Assembly: GCA_951394045.1 (NCBI GenBank) | Contig: OX595992.1 | Span: 2,294,001-2,358,000, forward strand | DNA: 64,000 nt | Direction: 5' to 3' | Source: Nitzschia sp. DOCU1 | Taxonomy: Eukaryota; Bacillariophyta; Bacillariophyceae; Bacillariales; Bacillariaceae | Part shown: positions 1 to 9,500 of the stretch, in pieces | Layout: every line of letters starts with the position of its first letter | Numbering within the stretch: the first letter of the stretch is position 1 | Notes under the pieces: generated by a model | What the model was told of the DNA's origin: nothing | The model's database searches: none | Seen by the model: only the letters and a program-made list of their open reading frames with translations | Made by a program: the position numbers and the translations under genes

Positions 1-2
1 CT

Positions 3-3000
3 TCTTGGAAGAATGCTGCACACAAAACCAAGAGTGATGCAACTCATGGGCATGGCCGAGCTTTGACACAAATGGAATGTTTAACTGTTATTCAAGGCAC
101 CCCTTTGGTCACCAGTACTGTTCAATTCATACATATGCCAACGTGTCCGCGGGAATACCGGGCAGCTTTATTCAACCGTGTCCTAGGCTCCGGACGCCGT
201 CCCCAAGATATGCAAGCAATACTGGCAGTGGTTGGGCAAACTGCTAGACTAGCCTTGCGTGGTTTACCCCCAGCACGGTTATTCAGTTCATACCAAATGG
301 CTACAATACAAGACGAGTTACGTGCACCTCTGACTACAGATGTAACAACGTATTTTGGCATGCGACCTCCTGAATTGAGGTTCGTAAGAGAGCAAAAGAA
401 CTACTTGCGTTGGTTTCAACGAGAAACGGTTGTCCCGTTGTTTGATGCCAATGCTTCTCAAGATTACGTCAGGAGAAATGTCACAGCAATCCTAGAAGAA
501 AGTGAATGGTTAGACGGCTTCAACTGTAAACTGCGGCTGCGACTGGGGGCTGTCAATGAGTTACTTTGCTATGCTCAACAGACTAACCCAGTACATTTTG
601 GTGGAAATGTTCGAAAGCAAGAAATGGTGGCTTTGTTACTAAAAATCAAGCGTCTACATGACGTTTTTGTTGCAAGAACAGCGGTTGTGCGTCTACCAGC
701 ACTTCCTCGTGCCCAAGCAGACTTTAAAGCCATCGAACAGAGATTTCTGTCTCAAGGATCAAGGGACAATTTACCTGTGGTTTGGCATACTCCAGTGTAC
801 CCAAAGAACCGAAACCGCTTCCTGATTCATTTGCTCTTAGCAATGGGTAGTTTTGAGACCAAATATGAGCTCATGCTAAGTGGGAGTCTACGTGCTGCCT
901 TTATTCATGCAAATTTGTTTGACCCAACAAGAGAAGAAGAATCGATTCGGTCACTTACTGCTAGATACGTTCGTGAGTTCCTTGCCATCCAGCCAGGGTC
1001 CACTTTTCAGTTCGATCGGAATCTGTGTTTAGCATACTCTACCCTGAAGGATGTGCTATGCCAGGATACCATTACTACGCCCCCCCTTCCCTCCGTCCTG
1101 TATAGTCACATGGTTAGCGAAACTCGCTCAGCAAGTCAGAACTTTCAGAGGATGCAACGATCATTATTTATTGATGTTCTATGCAACGATATTACTGCAT
1201 GTGGGCATGGCCATGCTCTGCCAGAGAAAGAACAAATTCTTCTTGCCCGGCAGAATCCCACTGCAATTGATACAACCACTTTCTACCCTCCCCAACCCTC
1301 GTTCGACCAAAATACTGCATCGTACACCGAACAACGTCGAACATTGCTTGCAGTGCAAGCTGAGATTGATGCTTATATCAACCCAGCCAAAAATCATAAA
1401 AATGTTGTTGTTGTTGGAGGCCCTGGCACGGGAAAAACAACTTTGTGTGAAATGGCATCTCTGTATGCTTTGTGCAAGGGATTGAATGGCATTGCCACAA
1501 GCATAGTTGCGGATCGTGCAAAACAGCTTGGGGGAATTCATCTCCATCGCCTTGGCTGCATGAAACAGTCCGGATCAAATTTAACCCCAGGCCGGATAGC
1601 AGAGAATGCTCTGGCTGCTCTATACCGGAACCCAGACCTCTTATCATTCTGGCAGACTTTGGATTTCTTCTACATTGATGAACTTGGATTGTTGTCTGCA
1701 GAACAATTGGCTGTATATGATCTGATGGCAAGATACATAAAACACAGTGCACTTTTCATGGGAGGAATGCTTGTCATTGGTTCAGAGGACATACTACAGT
1801 TAATGCCATGGCAAGGAACACCAATTATGATGTCCCTCAACATGATTGTTGAGTTCCAATTTTTTGAACTTGTTGAATCAGTACGGGCAGCCAACTGTCC
1901 TGCGCTCAGAGAAATTTGCACATTAACACGGAACACTATCTGGTCGCCAAGAGACATTCATCGATTCCAGCACCTTCTTTCAACCAGTTGTACTTTCGTC
2001 ACAAGTCTTGCTGACTCTCGCATTCCAGAAGATGCAGTGTTTATTTTTGGGAGACGAGAACCGTGCCTCCAAATTGAGAAACTTATGCTTCGGCGGCTAC
2101 GCCGCAGCTCAACTCCTTTAGTCATTGCAGAGGCTACAGATGAAGAGTCCACCACGGGAGGAAACTGGCACCCAGCTACACCAGCTATTGTAAAAAGGCT
2201 CTCCCGACAAACTAAGCGAAAAAGACAGTTGGTATTTTATGAAAATGCACGATTCGAGTTTTGCCATAATGACAAGCACTTTCAACAGGGACAGCTTGCA
2301 ATCTTGTTGGAGCTCAACGAAGAAAGCATAATGAGGAGAGGGCCTATTTATGTCTGGGCAGCTCCACCTGGCTGCAAGGATTTTCCTCCTGTTGAACTTT
2401 TTACCCAAGAGGCTTTGTCGGAAAAAGGGTGGAAAAGAGTTCGAGTGTTATACAGCACATCTGAAAACGAGGCAGTTTTTCGTGGTATCCAAGGCAGACG
2501 GACACAATACGGTCTGAAACCCAGGGTGGCGGCTACAATACATGCCAGTATGGGTTCAACTTTGTCGTCAGTTGCTACTCAGGTTACCAATGAAGATGAT
2601 GGTTATGATTATACACTATGGGAGGCTGCGCAAGTGGTTGTTCTTCTCAGCCGCACAAGAAGAGCCAGAGACATTTACTTTGTTGGTGACCCCTTGAAGG
2701 TGGCAGAACATTTACTACAAATTCTGAGGACGACCAATCGCTTCCTGCCTTATATCCGACAGCTGCTGCACAGGCTGACGGACAGAGGAACTCAGGGAGT
2801 TTCTATTGTGCAGAATCCTTGCATGTACCGACCCTGTGATGCCCAGCTACCAACAGGGAAGAATGGAGTGGTCTACCAACTAGTCTCTACGAGAGATACA
2901 AACATAATGTATATTGGAGAAACAGAGAATATCCGACGCCGTTTAACACAACACAACAGTGGTGATGGCAGTTCTATTACAAGGCAGCGCTTCCTCCAAC

Positions 3001-3218
3001 CATGGGCTGTCTATGCAATAGTACTTGGTTTCCGGACGCGACGAGAACGACAAGTATTCGAGAGTACCTGGAAAGTCAAAGCACGCTCTAGGCAACGCCA
3101 CCGCGTGTTTGATGCGGAGACGCTCCTCCATGTTGGCCATGACATGGCAAATGAATGGAATCGCTCAAAACGAGAAAACCTTAGGGTCATACAATGTGGA
3201 TACATCACTTCACTATAA
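3..3218 (+). CDS. Pif1-like SF1 helicase with C-terminal GIY-YIG nuclease (5' partial)
   Basis: The reading frame is open from base 3 to the TAA at 3216-3218, about 1071 residues; the 20 codons before the first internal TTG have no stop, so the true start lies left of the window. Helicase motifs: Walker A GGPGTGKTTL (about 1416-1445), a DEL-type Walker B (YIDELGLL, near 1671), GSEDILQLMPW (near 1780), ATIHASMGSTL (motif V position, near 2532) and VVVLLSRTRRA (motif VI with Arg finger, near 2634). This order is that of Pif1/RecD-like SF1 helicases such as those of Helitrons. The last 120 residues form a GIY-YIG fold: GVVY (near 2868), MYIGET, an Arg/His pair in RRRLTQH (near 2935) and a Glu in FESTW (near 3060). 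The ~430 residues before Walker A match nothing I can name. Inference: replication/cleavage protein of a mobile element. A Rep (HUH) domain, if any, would lie outside the window. Confidence 0.8.
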   Translation, partial: SWKNAAHKTKSDATHGHGRALTQMECLTVIQGTPLVTSTVQFIHMPTCPREYRAALFNRVLGSGRRPQDMQAILAVVGQTARLALRGLPPARLFSSYQMATIQDELRAPLTTDVTTYFGMRPPELRFVREQKNYLRWFQRETVVPLFDANASQDYVRRNVTAILEESEWLDGFNCKLRLRLGAVNELLCYAQQTNPVHFGGNVRKQEMVALLLKIKRLHDVFVARTAVVRLPALPRAQADFKAIEQRFLSQGSRDNLPVVWHTPVYPKNRNRFLIHLLLAMGSFETKYELMLSGSLRAAFIHANLFDPTREEESIRSLTARYVREFLAIQPGSTFQFDRNLCLAYSTLKDVLCQDTITTPPLPSVLYSHMVSETRSASQNFQRMQRSLFIDVLCNDITACGHGHALPEKEQILLARQNPTAIDTTTFYPPQPSFDQNTASYTEQRRTLLAVQAEIDAYINPAKNHKNVVVVGGPGTGKTTLCEMASLYALCKGLNGIATSIVADRAKQLGGIHLHRLGCMKQSGSNLTPGRIAENALAALYRNPDLLSFWQTLDFFYIDELGLLSAEQLAVYDLMARYIKHSALFMGGMLVIGSEDILQLMPWQGTPIMMSLNMIVEFQFFELVESVRAANCPALREICTLTRNTIWSPRDIHRFQHLLSTSCTFVTSLADSRIPEDAVFIFGRREPCLQIEKLMLRRLRRSSTPLVIAEATDEESTTGGNWHPATPAIVKRLSRQTKRKRQLVFYENARFEFCHNDKHFQQGQLAILLELNEESIMRRGPIYVWAAPPGCKDFPPVELFTQEALSEKGWKRVRVLYSTSENEAVFRGIQGRRTQYGLKPRVAATIHASMGSTLSSVATQVTNEDDGYDYTLWEAAQVVVLLSRTRRARDIYFVGDPLKVAEHLLQILRTTNRFLPYIRQLLHRLTDRGTQGVSIVQNPCMYRPCDAQLPTGKNGVVYQLVSTRDTNIMYIGETENIRRRLTQHNSGDGSSITRQRFLQPWAVYAIVLGFRTRRERQVFESTWKVKARSRQRHRVFDAETLLHVGHDMANEWNRSKRENLRVIQCGYITSL

Positions 3219-3277
3219 TTAATACTTTTACGCTTTCTTCTACTGCTTGTTTTGCCCCTTTTTAAACTGTATTTAAA

Positions 3278-3380
3278 GTTGCAAACATTTGTTTTAAACC
3301 TTGATGTACAAGAGTTGTTCTAGGAGGATTCTCCTTTTTTACTGCAGTTGCAAACATTTGTTTCACATCTTCATGTACAC
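3278..3380. repeat. Short direct repeat in the intergenic spacer
   Basis: GTTGCAAACATTTGTTT occurs at 3278 and again at 3347. Each copy is followed by a similar stretch containing ATGTACA. The spacer 3219-3537 between the helicase gene and the next gene is otherwise AT-rich and featureless. The repeat may be a 3'-end or promoter signal; nothing in the sequence decides this. Confidence 0.5.
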
Positions 3381-3537
3381 AAGTCTTTGCATAGGATAAG
3401 CAGCATTCTAACTACTTTACACTATCATCACTGCATTCCCTTCTTTCCTGTGTTCGATCCTTCAATTGAAATATTCTTTATAACCAACCCTGTTTCCTGA
3501 ACAGAGAGAGGAGGCCATAAAAAGCAGATGTAACAAG

Positions 3538-4599
3538 ATGTCTCTCAACCCTCTTCAGTTAAAACTTTCTCTAGCTCAGGCTAAAAGTAAGGAAGTTAAT
3601 GATGGGTTAACATACCACGGCCTTTGTATTGTGGACAGAACTGCGTGGGCAAGTAGTGTGCAGATTGGTAAAGATGCTGAGCCTACTACCATCTTTATAC
3701 AGACCCAGCAGAAAAATGTAAGTCATGCTGCATTCGGTATAATGCATAAATCAGAAGTTCCCTAATAGACTTTTCTTCGTCAATAGCCTAGTAGCAAATA
3801 TGGAAGATGGGCGCCTTGCTTCAGATGCTATGATTGTGGCAAAACTAAAATGACACTACAAGATTTCATAGGTCACTGCTGCATTCAAAACCAGTCTGAC
3901 ATTGATCCCTCTCCTTTGCAAGATCTTTATCCTCTTTCACCTGAGGAAAAACAAGACCATTCCCAATGCACCTTTGCTCTTCCAACCAAAACTCATCCTG
4001 TTTTAGTACCTCGTGTCACTATAGCATTCCAAGAACAACAACTGACCATCCACGAAAAAGCTGACAATGACACTCAAAAGCATTCTATTGTCTTTCCAAG
4101 CAGCATCAATGACAAAACCGGACATAAGGATTCTACTTCTATGCCGGACGACTCCAGTAAACGCGACAGTATTCCTCCCAATCCAACAAGGAAAAATGCC
4201 ACATACAAACCAACCAGAATATCCGACAATGAGTATGCCTACTACTTTGCTCCAAATAATCAGATTCCTTTTCCGCGTACCTTCAACAATGAAACAAACA
4301 AGAATCCAACACACAAAAATACTAACAGCCCACCAGAGACTTCTGTGGCATATGACAATGTCATTAGAGCATTCAGTATTCCTCCTATTGCTAGGAGGAA
4401 GGAGCCTGACTATCAACCAATGGCCTACTCTAATGAGCAAAATGTGCATGGACATGTTTTACAGCCCATTAAAAAAAAACCACGACAGGCCGATTCTTTC
4501 CCCCACAAGGCTGATGGCTCCAATGTCCCCAACATTCTGAAATTTGTTTATCACCACGATCAATCAAAAAATGGCGAAACTAAATATACCTCAAAGTAA
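3538..4599 (+). CDS. Cys/His (zinc-finger-like) cassette protein, two exons
   Basis: Exons 3538-3717 and 3787-4599 are joined across a 69-bp GTAAGT...AATAG intron in phase 0, giving 330 residues. The splice is supported because the sequence between the acceptor and the first downstream ATG (3850) then reads in frame as a Cys-rich segment, GRWAPCFRCYDCGKTKM, continuing to GHCC: a C-x2-C-x2-C...H-C-C pattern suggesting metal binding. The rest is polar and low in hydrophobics (rich in Asn, Thr, Pro, Lys), probably disordered. No family is recognised. It lies 320 bp downstream of the helicase on the same strand and shares its AT-rich composition, so it is probably an accessory protein of the same element. 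An unspliced reading would give only a 75-residue and a 249-residue fragment. Confidence 0.6.
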
Positions 4600-4752
4600 A
4601 AATATTTACCACAAATGATATTGGATATAGCTTACTACTGATATAGGTGTAAAATACTGTACTAATTCTCTATTGCTTGGGTCAGTCCAGAGTCTTTCCC
4701 CTCTCTGTAAGGAGGGGGAAAGACGTCACCTCAAACCAAATTATAAACAGGG

Positions 4753-4935
4753 ATGTTTCTTCCTTCTGCCACAGCAGGAAATATAGATCCAGCGCATTGT
4801 ATTTATGATTACAGATTAATCACTGTTGAATTGAAAAATGGTACAGATAGTTTTACTATTTTTCCTATAAAATCGAAAGAGGTGCCCCGTATACCATCTT
4901 TCCAAACTTTCATAAAACTAGAACACCCGCTATGA
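4753..4935 (+). CDS. Small ORF in frame with, and one stop upstream of, the next gene
   Basis: A 60-codon ORF with an ATG at 4753, just after TTATAAACAG. Its sequence is ordinary protein-like (NIDPAHCIYDYRLITVELKN...). It is in the same frame as the ATG at 4960 and is separated from it by one TGA (4933-4935) and eight further sense codons. It may be the N-terminus of the 4960 protein broken by a nonsense mutation, a recoded or read-through stop, part of an unrecognised splice form, or an independent small gene. No family recognised. Confidence 0.35.
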   Translation: MFLPSATAGNIDPAHCIYDYRLITVELKNGTDSFTIFPIKSKEVPRIPSFQTFIKLEHPL

Positions 4936-4959
4936 GAGAAACTTTCACTTGATATTACA

Positions 4960-6039
4960 ATGGAAGAGTACAGCAACACCAACAACAATAACAACACCAG
5001 CAACACCAGCAGCAACGCCAACAACACTAATAACACCGACCACACCAACCACACAAACCCCACTGACAACACAAACAGCGCCAACAACACTGACACCAGC
5101 AACAAAACCAACAACACCAGTACCCCCAATAACACCAACAACACAAACAGCATCCATATTGCCAACACGACCACCAACGAAAACAGCACCAGCAGCACTA
5201 ATTGTGCTAACGATACCAACAGCACCACCAATATCACCATTAATACACAAAGATCAGTGCTATCACCTAGTGACGACATGCACATGGTAATTACTCCTGA
5301 CCGTCACAAACGCTTCAAGACAAGCACAGATGACAATAGGGTGGTGCCTTTTCTGCAGTGGTCCCAAGTATTTCGTACCAAAATTGTACCAAAAAATTTG
5401 ATGTCATACGGTGCTGAAGTTGTTGTTACAAGGGTTTGCTCGGATTTGATCTTGCTTATTGAAGTAAATCAAGGCAATGACGAAGCATTTGTTTACCCTC
5501 TTGTCAAGCTTATCACCTCAACTGACGAAGGAAATCAAGAACGAGCATCTTTTCTTCAACAAGTTCCAGTTGTTGCTATTGTACCAAGGCGAGTATCCAA
5601 GCAAAGCAACACACCTGTGTATAAAACTGGACAAGGGAAAAAGCAGTACAAAAAATGCTATTTTGTTTGCTTCCAGCCCAAGGGCTTCACACCAGGAGAA
5701 AGTCGTTGCATTGCGGAGTGTGTCTCTACTTTCCTCAACGCATGGCGAAATACAAATCCTTATCCAAATCCATACAGAGACTCAAATGTCACTGCTACCT
5801 TGGATTCTTTCAGCACAGTCTCCTCTGATTTTGATGAAACACCGTATGGAGTCTCATTCCTTGATTGGTATCTTCTTGATGAGGATATTGTGAAACTTGC
5901 TCGACTCATCATTCAAAAGCGGCACTTGCATTCTGGTTTCCATCATGCGCACAAAAAACTTGCAGAAGTCCTTTTTTCTGAACCATACCCTGAGATTGCA
6001 ATTAACGAACTTGGCTATCCTCAAAATATTGACCCCTGA
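4960..6039 (+). CDS. Asn/Thr-rich cassette protein of unknown function
   Basis: 359 codons from the ATG at 4960. Residues ~3-95 are almost pure Asn/Thr/Ser, encoded by imprecise AAC/ACC trinucleotide repeats (4972-5240), so length variation there is likely. From ~residue 107 a normal folded region follows (VVPFLQWSQVFRTK..., VVVTRVCSDLILLIEVNQG, a KKQYKKCYFVCFQPKG strand-rich segment, then an acidic/helical tail). I recognise no family. It is co-oriented with the helicase and the two other cassette genes and has their AT-rich composition, hence a probable element-encoded accessory protein. The start at 4960 assumes that the TGA at 4933 is a true stop. Confidence 0.6.
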   Translation: MEEYSNTNNNNNTSNTSSNANNTNNTDHTNHTNPTDNTNSANNTDTSNKTNNTSTPNNTNNTNSIHIANTTTNENSTSSTNCANDTNSTTNITINTQRSVLSPSDDMHMVITPDRHKRFKTSTDDNRVVPFLQWSQVFRTKIVPKNLMSYGAEVVVTRVCSDLILLIEVNQGNDEAFVYPLVKLITSTDEGNQERASFLQQVPVVAIVPRRVSKQSNTPVYKTGQGKKQYKKCYFVCFQPKGFTPGESRCIAECVSTFLNAWRNTNPYPNPYRDSNVTATLDSFSTVSSDFDETPYGVSFLDWYLLDEDIVKLARLIIQKRHLHSGFHHAHKKLAEVLFSEPYPEIAINELGYPQNIDP

Positions 6040-6464
6040 AGCACGACTAGATACATACTTACATATAACGTACAATCGTATGTCCATTCACGTTCTTCCT
6101 GCCATATATTTTTTATAAGAAATATTTTGTAATGACATCTCGTTACTTCTCCACCTTGCATCTATGTACTCTTCAACTTGACGACTCACCTTTTCCATCC
6201 CTGCACAGCCTTGATTGCTCGGCCTTCAGTCCTGCAAACTTTCATCTTCCCTTGTCAGTTAGAATTTTACACGACAGCCACACATTCACATGCTCTGCAC
6301 AATCATGGTTGCGTTAGTTTACACCAAACATGAAAGTAATTTTTCATTCCAAGTAGGGAAAAAAACAACTATTGTAGGTGAAATGTACATTTCAATTTTA
6401 GCTTTCTGTTCCCTTTCTTACTTGTTACAACATTCTTACTGCTCATAATATCATCTCTTGCATC
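6040..6464. other. Intergenic spacer inside the left cassette
   Basis: 425 bases with no supportable gene. A 61-codon ORF (6132-6317) has no recognisable content. A short A-run and AT-rich stretches precede the next ATG at 6465. Confidence 0.5.
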
Positions 6465-7649
6465 ATGGTTGCTTTCGTGGACCTCTCGTTAGTCCCAGTA
6501 GATGGACCTGGTGAAGTGCTTAGTCCACAAACAAAAATAGAGCCTTTGGCATACTTCCTTAACAAAGACCATGCAAATGCTCTTGAGGATAGGGTTTTGC
6601 ATCTCAAGATCCTATCGTGCACAATGGGAGGGAGCAGCAAAAGTGCAATTGTTAGCAGCTATACTACAACTGGCAACAAGAGGGTGAAGACTGCACAAAC
6701 AAACAAGACATACAACCGTTTCTTCCTCTGTGCAGACCTCTCCAACCCACCCCACTGCTGTGCATTAATGACGCAAAATGTCCAGCAGACTACTGACCTT
6801 CTGAGGCACTTGAATGGTGCTTCCTACATTGGTCGCGATTTTTACCTCTTTGAGCCAAACTTGATATCCCAAAGCATTGGCAAGACCCTACCAATTATCA
6901 ACTTCAAAGATCGCACTCTCATTCCCTTGACTCCGACCAATGCATCAGCTCGAGATACTTCCTCCAAGATGCGCATACCAACTGTACCTGCTGAAACGAA
7001 CTATTTCGTTATCACGAATCAAAACATTGTAGTTCATCGCCCAACAATGCCATCAGATGTTTCATGCAGCGGTATTCAATGTGATAGGCAAAAACCAAAA
7101 GGTGAATGCACATGTCTGCACACTGGACCTGACAAAGCTTTTGTGTATGCATTTGATGTTGAATTTCCCCTCCCGTCAAAATTTGGACTTGGCACTTCTT
7201 ACACCACCAGTGGCTTTCGCTCCCTCCAAACAACCAAAGGGTTCTTTGATAATTTTGATGATTACGTTTCCACTTTTGAGATGGATGAAGAAATATTGGC
7301 TGTCAGGAGGACCCACCGTGCCAACATCACTCAAATGGTTAACTATATCAACAGTCATGGGGGGTGGACAATTGTTGGCTGGTTTAAGCTTGGTGAAGTT
7401 GCTGATGCAGCTGATGAAAAGGAAAAAGTGGTCAACACTGACATCACTGTGCGTTTGTCCTATTTGTATCCCACCAGTGGTAAAACTGTTCTTGATTCAC
7501 CAGCTTTCAAAGCTCTACAGATTGGACGTTCTACTTCTGATGACAGCCAAGAAGCACACCAACCATTCCAATTCGTGCACAATGTTGCTCATGCAAACAA
7601 TCAAGACGACAGTGATGAAGATGATCACTCTGGTCTTGCTGATGTCTAA
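6465..7649 (+). CDS. Cys-knuckle, beta-rich cassette protein (possible ssDNA-binding accessory)
   Basis: 394 codons from the ATG at 6465. The N-terminal half alternates beta-like stretches (KILSCTMGGSSKSAIV, NRFFLCADLSNPPHCCALM, ASYIGRDFYLFEPNLI). A Cys cluster near 7063-7125 (CSGIQCDRQKPKGECTCLH, C-x4-C-x7-C-x-C-x-H) resembles a zinc knuckle. The C-terminus is acidic (DDSDEDDHSG). It is the last gene of the one-strand cassette. Established context: some Helitrons carry RPA-like OB-fold/zinc-ribbon ssDNA-binding genes beside their helicase. By analogy only, this protein could play that role; I cannot demonstrate an OB fold by eye. Confidence 0.6.
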   Translation: MVAFVDLSLVPVDGPGEVLSPQTKIEPLAYFLNKDHANALEDRVLHLKILSCTMGGSSKSAIVSSYTTTGNKRVKTAQTNKTYNRFFLCADLSNPPHCCALMTQNVQQTTDLLRHLNGASYIGRDFYLFEPNLISQSIGKTLPIINFKDRTLIPLTPTNASARDTSSKMRIPTVPAETNYFVITNQNIVVHRPTMPSDVSCSGIQCDRQKPKGECTCLHTGPDKAFVYAFDVEFPLPSKFGLGTSYTTSGFRSLQTTKGFFDNFDDYVSTFEMDEEILAVRRTHRANITQMVNYINSHGGWTIVGWFKLGEVADAADEKEKVVNTDITVRLSYLYPTSGKTVLDSPAFKALQIGRSTSDDSQEAHQPFQFVHNVAHANNQDDSDEDDHSGLADV

Positions 7650-8551
7650 ATAAACTTCTTACATGTCAAACTCTTACCTAACAAACAACTTGTTCCACAT
7701 ACGTGCTAGCAAGCAATCCTTTATCATAGCATCTTCTTAAGCATATCTTGTGTGTTGTTAATAGGTGAACTTTACCCCACCCTCCTTCTCTGGGTTTTGC
7801 TAACAAAATCGTTTTCATTCCAAAAACCCATAGAGCAACGGAGCCTTACACTCTGGGAAAGCACAGCGCCAGCACCTAGAGCAGCGACATGCATTATGTA
7901 CTGGAAGTTCCTAGAGCGGGGACAAGGACATCCCTCCATTTGCATGTTCAACTTCTACTACTACCCACATCGTCCCTTCTACAGAGTCTGACACTATCCA
8001 TTTCTGCGTGCCACCCGTGTCATTCTTTTCATGCAATTATCTCTTTGCAATCTGCATGCATGCTGTCCCGTTGTTTCGGCCTGAAACGAAAACTGCCTGC
8101 TGCTCAGCCGAAAACATCGCGCGCCTTGCGCCGCTTTCCCCACTTCTGCCCATCCCCCTTCTCCCCTCTCCCTCTCCCCCTCCCCCAACCCACTTACTCC
8201 GTTTATTCGATTTTCTTTTTCGCTCCCCCAATTTTCCTTTTTCGGGATCACCCCCGAATTTCCATTTTTCCTCTTACCATCAACACACTATCCTGCGAAC
8301 CCCCACCCCATAATTTACCCCCCCCCCCCCCACCCACCCCTGTCATTGCCTGCCATCGCGTACCTGGAATTCGACGCGGCTGGCTGGAGTTGCTTTACAC
8401 AACTTCTTCCAGTCGCTAACAGCCGCAAGAAGAAAATCACAATGCGTGCATCAACCGCTCGTAGTGTCGTAGTGGTTCCAAACCTGCCCCCCCCCCCCCC
8501 CCCCCCACCCCACCCCACCCGGACACAAATTAACGACGACACCGGTTGACG
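7650..8551. other. Intergenic region with pyrimidine-rich strand and C-runs
   Basis: 900 bases without a convincing gene. Base composition switches here from AT-rich (cassette) to C/T-rich. It contains CCCTCTCCCTCTCCC-type polypyrimidine and two long C runs. ORFs across it are proline/serine-rich frames of the polypyrimidine tract. The right boundary of the left-hand element probably lies in this interval, but I could not identify a terminal motif with certainty. Confidence 0.5.
8318..8506. repeat. Two poly-C tracts (C14 and C20)
   Basis: C14 at 8318-8331, followed by CACCCACCCC, and C20 at 8487-8506, followed by ACCCCACCCCACCC. On the minus strand these are runs of G with the spacing needed for G-quadruplexes. 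The second ends about 45 bp before the ATG at 8552. Confidence 0.8.
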
Positions 8552-9421
8552 ATGGCGGTGTATGATTATCGAATCCCCTGGCTACTGTGCGCTCTCTCTT
8601 ATTGTGAACCGCCGAATTTAGCCACTGAAGACGACTCTGAAGACAAGGACTTTCCACAATTCTCTACCGTCACAAAGAAGCCTACTTTCGGTTCGACGCC
8701 TTATATCAGCACGTTGGGAAGCGTGGACAACATGGTCTGTCGCTGGGATGTTATTACCAGTCAGGCAGGCACAATCAAGACAAAGCGCATCAAAGTCCCT
8801 TATCGGGGACCTCTCCGACTTCGGATGTATGTCAACTTCAACGTCGGGATTCGAGATGACCAAGAGAAGTTACAACGATTGTTAGAACTCAAACCGATCA
8901 ACCAGGGGGGCAATTGCGACGAGTATGGGATTTTTTCTCTCAAACCGTTCACCCAAGGTGCGGTAATCACGTTAAAGTTTCCTGGCGAAGACACAGAAGA
9001 AAGCAATAGACCATTGAATTTCGGCGCTACTTTCATGCGACATTCCGATGGGGAAAGCCTCCCAGCCAATGCACGAATCACCCACAATGGCGTCATTCGA
9101 GCCCTCGTCGACATAGCTAAAGGAGCTGAAATAATCCTTGAGTCTTCCAACAGGCCCAACATACACCCAGTGGATTTCTTGGATCGACTGATAGTTCGTC
9201 CGAACAGCTTCGGTGAATTCTTCGTTCCTAAGATGGGCCGAGTTAAGAACTTCAAAACGGCAGAAGATGGAAAAGTTTCATACATTGTACAAATAGGGCA
9301 CCCCAACTGTGCCAAAGAAGAAGTGATTGACCAGGAACAGTTGATCCGCCGCTCTGTCTACCTATTCGGGTCAGTCCCGCCCGAAACTACTGCACTTTCA
9401 CCCGACTTGCTGCATGACTGA
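8552..9421 (+). CDS. SET-domain-like protein (divergent)
   Basis: 289 residues from the ATG at 8552 (the frame also contains an upstream TTG). The middle resembles a degenerate SET fold: a G-I-F start (DEYGIFSLKPFTQGAVITLK), then NARITHNGVIRALVDIAKG with an E-I pair, reminiscent of the N-x-H/N-A...DI-x-x-G-E-E-I segment of SET methyltransferases. The canonical catalytic NHS/GEEI-Tyr residues are not all present, so activity is doubtful. The C-terminus (MGRVKNFKTAEDGKVSYIVQIG) looks like a small beta domain. A degraded partial copy of its 3' part lies immediately downstream (9501-9709). Alternative: an unrelated diatom-specific protein. Confidence 0.5.
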   Translation: MAVYDYRIPWLLCALSYCEPPNLATEDDSEDKDFPQFSTVTKKPTFGSTPYISTLGSVDNMVCRWDVITSQAGTIKTKRIKVPYRGPLRLRMYVNFNVGIRDDQEKLQRLLELKPINQGGNCDEYGIFSLKPFTQGAVITLKFPGEDTEESNRPLNFGATFMRHSDGESLPANARITHNGVIRALVDIAKGAEIILESSNRPNIHPVDFLDRLIVRPNSFGEFFVPKMGRVKNFKTAEDGKVSYIVQIGHPNCAKEEVIDQEQLIRRSVYLFGSVPPETTALSPDLLHD

Positions 9422-9500
9422 GAGTGCAAACTTCGTTACTACCTTTTAGTCCTACTCCCGCGCACTTAGTAAATATTTCTATTCTAAGGTTCGAATGTTG

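Noticed and set aside
4945..5285. Long minus-strand Val/Leu/Gly-rich ORFs
   Set aside because: Complement of the AAC/ACC repeats encoding the Asn/Thr tract.
7889..8419. 176-codon Pro/Ser-rich ORF
   Set aside because: It is a frame through a polypyrimidine tract and C-runs, with no domain.
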